Assembly: GCA_030045215.1 (NCBI GenBank)
Contig: JASIBJ010000625.1
Span: forward strand, 1 to 8,370
Origin: Streptosporangiaceae bacterium
Lineage (GTDB): Bacteria; Actinomycetota; Actinomycetes; Streptosporangiales; Streptosporangiaceae
DNA length: 8,370 nt
Direction: 5' to 3'
Under the pieces are notes generated by a model that ran no database searches, had not been told where the DNA came from, and saw nothing but the letters and a program-made list of their open reading frames with translations. The translations under genes were made by a program, and so were the position numbers. How positions within the stretch are numbered: the first letter of the stretch is position 1; every line of letters starts with the position of its first letter. Below, piece by piece: positions 5,886 through 8,370 of the stretch.

Positions 5886-6731
5886 ATGGAAGTGAAACGG
5901 GGGGACGGCGGTGTCATCGCGGTCGAGGTCGTGGGTGAACAAGAGGCCACACCGGTTCTCGTCTGCCACGGCCTGGCCGATTCGCGGCTGTCCGCACAGT
6001 GGCTTCGGGGGTCGGCGGACGAGCTGGGCCTGCGCATGATCGCCCCCGACCGACCCGGCACGGGAGGCACCGACCGTCGCCGGCTGAGCCAGGTCGCCGA
6101 CTGGGCCGAGGACGCGACGCTGATACTGGACACGCTGCGGATCGACTCGGCGTCGGTGCTCGGCATCTCCGGCGGCGGGCCGTTCGCGGCCGCCTGCGCC
6201 GCCCAGCTTCCCGGCCGGGTTCGCAGCCTGATGCTCGTCGGCGCTCTCGGCCGGCCTGACTGGCCCACCCGCGGGATGGCACCGGGAGAGCAGCTGTCCC
6301 TGACCGTGGCCAGGCGCGCCCCCGAATTCGGCGGCTGGTCACTCGACCGCCTGGCCGGGCTGGCGCGCCGCTGGCCACAGGCATTCCTTCGCCTGGCGGC
6401 AACCGCGCAGCCTGAGGCCGACATCCGCGCCCTCCAGAACCCCGGCATGCGCGAGTCATTCCTCACCAGCTATATCGAGGCCTTCCGAGGCGGCAGTTTC
6501 GGAGTGGCGCAAGACCTGCGGGTGCTCACCCGGCCGTGGGGTTTCGACCTGAGCGCCATCAAGGCGCCGACGTGGGTACGGCACGGCGAGGTTGACAGCA
6601 CCGTTCCGGTCCAGCACGCCCGCCTGTATGCCGAGGCGATACCGGGTGCGCAGCTTCAGGTCTACCCCGGCCACGGGCACTTCTCGATCCTCAGCCGCCC
6701 GCTGGAGATACTGGCCCCGCTCGCCGGATAA
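5886..6731 (+). CDS. alpha/beta hydrolase
   Basis: Serine hydrolase of the alpha/beta fold, probably an esterase, lactonase or related enzyme in the cytosol; no signal peptide is seen and the substrate is unknown. In the 281-residue reading, the oxyanion-hole strand LVCHGL is at 25-30, DRPGTGGTDR at 55-64, and the nucleophile elbow GISGGGP at 93-99 places the nucleophile at S95. The acid is D237 in HGEVDSTVP and the base H265 in PGHGHFS. A helical cap lies between about 125 and 220. The length is typical. The ATG at 5886 begins just before the first conserved strand; a GTG two codons earlier (5880) is an alternative. Neither has a Shine-Dalgarno, so the mRNA may be leaderless. The frame stays open far upstream, antisense to the PaiB-family gene, but that part has no hydrolase character. 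It is 62 bp from the VOC gene on the same strand. Confidence 0.93.
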   Translation: MEVKRGDGGVIAVEVVGEQEATPVLVCHGLADSRLSAQWLRGSADELGLRMIAPDRPGTGGTDRRRLSQVADWAEDATLILDTLRIDSASVLGISGGGPFAAACAAQLPGRVRSLMLVGALGRPDWPTRGMAPGEQLSLTVARRAPEFGGWSLDRLAGLARRWPQAFLRLAATAQPEADIRALQNPGMRESFLTSYIEAFRGGSFGVAQDLRVLTRPWGFDLSAIKAPTWVRHGEVDSTVPVQHARLYAEAIPGAQLQVYPGHGHFSILSRPLEILAPLAG

Positions 6732-6733
6732 AG

Positions 6734-6756
6734 CCGCGGCTGCGGTCCGCCCGCGG
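6734..6756 (+). terminator. possible weak hairpin after the hydrolase gene
   Basis: CCGCGG at 6734-6739 can pair with CCGCGG at 6751-6756 across an 11-nt loop, starting 2 nt after the hydrolase stop. There is no T-run, and the -35 of the next promoter begins 3 nt later. It could separate the two transcripts, but the evidence is only position and GC pairing. Confidence 0.22.
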
Positions 6757-6758
6757 GA

Positions 6759-6787
6759 TTGGGCGAGGCGGCCGTTAGCGGTACTGT
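6759..6787 (+). promoter_or_regulatory. leaderless-type promoter of the VOC/crotonase operon
   Basis: TTGGGC, a 17-nt spacer, then TACTGT (TANNNT), followed after exactly 6 nt by the ATG at 6794. Transcription would therefore start at the A of the start codon. No Shine-Dalgarno precedes this ATG, as expected for a leaderless mRNA, which is common in actinobacteria. Assigned by inspection. Confidence 0.6.
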
Positions 6788-6793
6788 TCGGGC

Positions 6794-7537
6794 ATGTTGG
6801 CCGGGCCGCGTCTGCGTCAGGTTGCGCTCGTCGCTTCCGAGTGCGAGGAAACAGCCAGGCAGTTGCGTGAGGCCTTCGGCTGGGCCGAGCCGTTCCGCGA
6901 TCCGGGCGTCGGCCGGTTCGGGCTGACCAACGCGGTGTTCGCCGCGGGCGACACGTTCGTCGAAGTCGTGACGCCAGTGGAGCCAGCCACGACCGCAGGC
7001 CGCTACCTGGAGCGCCGCGGCGGCGATAGCGGGTACATGGCGATCTTCCAGGTACCGGATCTGGCCAGCGCGCGTCAGCGGGTCGCTGCGGCCGGCGTCC
7101 GCGTGGTCTGGACGGCCGATCTTGCCGACATCGCGGGTACTCACCTGCACCCCAAGGACGTGCCGGGGGCGATCGTGTCGCTGGACTGGGCCGACCCGCC
7201 CCAGTCCTGGCGGTGGGCAGGACCGGACTGGACCGGGCACGCCCCGCCCCATCGCGCCGGGGGCTTGTCCGGGCTGACGATTGAGGTCAGCGATCCGGCC
7301 GAGGCCGCTGCCCGCTGGGCCGCGGTGCTCGGGCTGGACGTCACCGACGACGGCGGCACCGCCGTCATCGCCCTCGAGGACGCCGCGCAGGACCTCCGGT
7401 TCGTGCCCGCCGCCGCGGGCCACGGCGAGGGCATTACCGAGGTTCGGCTGACCACGGAAGACGCGATGCCGGGAGCGCAGATCGCGAGGGTGCGCTTCGT
7501 TCCCTCCCGTAAACCTTCTGCGGGGCGTGTGACATGA
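6794..7537 (+). CDS. VOC-superfamily (glyoxalase-like) protein, two-module
   Basis: Member of the vicinal oxygen chelate superfamily, which includes glyoxalases, ring-cleavage dioxygenases and methylmalonyl-CoA epimerase; the specific reaction is not assignable. The 247-residue chain appears to hold two VOC modules: about 6-132 (RLRQVALVASE...GDTFVEVVTP...SGYMAIFQVPDLASA...GAIVSLDW) and about 157-230 (GGLSGLTIEVSDPAEAAARWAAVLGL...). The usual N-terminal metal histidine of each module is not seen: Q9 stands where 'HV' is normal and G160 in the second module. E57 is kept, and THLHPKD at 116-122 adds two histidines that could form a different site. Metal dependence is therefore open. The ATG at 6794 is chosen because a leaderless promoter ends 6 nt before it. 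The stop overlaps the crotonase ATG by 4 bp (ATGA), so the two proteins are coupled and may share an acyl-CoA substrate. Confidence 0.88.
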   Translation: MLAGPRLRQVALVASECEETARQLREAFGWAEPFRDPGVGRFGLTNAVFAAGDTFVEVVTPVEPATTAGRYLERRGGDSGYMAIFQVPDLASARQRVAAAGVRVVWTADLADIAGTHLHPKDVPGAIVSLDWADPPQSWRWAGPDWTGHAPPHRAGGLSGLTIEVSDPAEAAARWAAVLGLDVTDDGGTAVIALEDAAQDLRFVPAAAGHGEGITEVRLTTEDAMPGAQIARVRFVPSRKPSAGRVT

Positions 7538-8352
7538 CGCGGCTGGACACGGGCACCCAGGACCTGCTCGCGGACGTCGACGACGGTGTCGCGGTCCTGA
7601 CCATGAACCGGCCGGACCGGCGCAATGCGATGTCCGAGGCCATGATGGCCGCGATGGAGCGGGTCCTGCGCGAAGTCGAAGCCGACGACGCGGTCGGCTG
7701 CGTGATGCTCACCGGAGCCAGCGGGGCGTTCTGCGCGGGCGGCGACGTCAAGGCCATGGCGGAGCGGTCGGCCGCCGACCGGGCCCAGAGCCTCGACGCC
7801 GCTGTGCACCGGCAGCGGCTGCGGCAGCGGGCTACCAGCGGCCGGCTGTGGCAGATGCCCAAGCCCACGATCGCCGCGATCGGAGGGCCCGCCGCGGGCG
7901 CAGGACTGTCCCTCGCGCTCGCCTGCGACCTGCGGTACGCGGTCGAGGGCGCGGTGCTCACCACCGCGTTCGCGAAGGTCGGTTTCTCCGGCGACTACGG
8001 CGGGACGTGGTTCCTGACCCGGCTGGTGGGCAGCGCCAAGGCCAGGGAACTGTACTACTTCTCCGAGCGGCTGTCGGCCGCCGACGCCGAGCGCCTGGGC
8101 ATTGTCAACGCCGTGTTCCCCGAGGCCTCGTTCGAGGTTGAGGTGAGGCAGCGCGCCCGGCGCCTGGCCCACGGTCCGCGGCTGGCGTACCGCTACATGA
8201 AGGAGAACCTCAACCGGGCCGTGAACGGCGAACTCGGCGAGTGCATGGACCTCGAGGTCACTCACCACCTGCGCACCGGGCTGACGGAGGACCATCGCGA
8301 GGCCGCGGCGGCGTTCGTGGAGCGGCGCGAGCCGCGTTTCTCCGGCCGCTGA
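7534..8352 (+). CDS. enoyl-CoA hydratase/isomerase (crotonase) family protein
   Basis: Crotonase-fold protein expected to act on a CoA thioester in fatty-acid, amino-acid or aromatic degradation. The 272-residue length is normal. Seen: NRPDRRNAM (25-33), first oxyanion-hole segment GAFCAGGDVKAM (64-75), KPTIAAIGGPAAGAGLSLALACDLRYA (110-136) with second oxyanion-hole G122, then FAKVGFSGDYGGTWFLTRLVG (146-166), and a helical C-terminus. The two catalytic glutamates of enoyl-CoA hydratase align with S126 and F146, so simple hydratase activity is unlikely. D154 in SGDYGG sits where PaaG-like isomerases carry an aspartate in 'PDxGG', favouring an isomerase or a related reaction. It overlaps the VOC gene by 4 bp (ATGA, 7534-7537) and belongs to the same transcript. 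Nothing more is visible in the 18 bases after its stop. The family is sure; the reaction is not. Confidence 0.94.
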   Translation: MTRLDTGTQDLLADVDDGVAVLTMNRPDRRNAMSEAMMAAMERVLREVEADDAVGCVMLTGASGAFCAGGDVKAMAERSAADRAQSLDAAVHRQRLRQRATSGRLWQMPKPTIAAIGGPAAGAGLSLALACDLRYAVEGAVLTTAFAKVGFSGDYGGTWFLTRLVGSAKARELYYFSERLSAADAERLGIVNAVFPEASFEVEVRQRARRLAHGPRLAYRYMKENLNRAVNGELGECMDLEVTHHLRTGLTEDHREAAAAFVERREPRFSGR

Positions 8353-8370
8353 CCCCTGCGGGCAGCCGAA

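Noticed and set aside
7141..8295. Minus-strand 384-codon open frame opposite the VOC and crotonase genes.
   Set aside because: It has no recognisable domain, and the plus-strand proteins fit known families over their full length with a coupled 4-bp overlap.
1..8370. A defence island, biosynthetic cluster, mobile element or CRISPR array.
   Set aside because: The RecQ-like helicase and the methyltransferase might suggest a defence locus, but they are on opposite strands, separated by a two-component system, and no nuclease, protease, transposase or repeat array accompanies them.

Overview
The window is ordinary-looking chromosomal DNA from a high-GC actinobacterium. This is inferred from very GC-rich third codon positions, frequent GTG starts, 4-bp stop/start overlaps and TANNNT-type -10 elements, one of them placed for a leaderless mRNA. 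The exact genus cannot be named from the sequence. There are nine protein genes and no sign of rRNA, tRNA, CRISPR, insertion sequence, phage or attachment site.

Layout from left to right. (1) Minus strand, 1-919: a class I SAM-dependent methyltransferase cut off by the left window edge, and upstream of it a small four-helix membrane protein; the two are 29 bp apart and probably share one good promoter (983-1011). (2) Minus strand, 1210-3170: a two-component system made of a membrane histidine kinase of the HisKA_3 type and a NarL/LuxR-type response regulator, overlapping by 4 bp. (3) Plus strand, 3415-5031: a RecQ-like superfamily 2 helicase with a Tudor/SH3-like tail and an incomplete zinc site, divergent from the kinase. 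(4) Minus strand, 5043-5657: a PaiB-type FMN-binding protein, convergent with the helicase. (5) Plus strand, 5886-8352: an alpha/beta hydrolase, then a VOC-fold protein and a crotonase-fold protein that overlap by 4 bp and follow a well-formed leaderless promoter.

The kinase and regulator clearly work together: the kinase senses an unknown signal at the membrane and should phosphorylate D60 of the regulator. The VOC and crotonase proteins are very probably translationally coupled and may act on the same CoA-linked substrate. The alpha/beta hydrolase precedes them but has a gap with its own downstream promoter, so a shared pathway is only possible. The methyltransferase/membrane-protein pair has no assignable pathway.

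I looked for a new system and did not find one that the sequence supports. The best leads are local: a crotonase that lacks both hydratase glutamates, a RecQ-like protein with a three-cysteine zinc site, a direct repeat in front of the kinase, and a possible antisense promoter downstream of the regulator.
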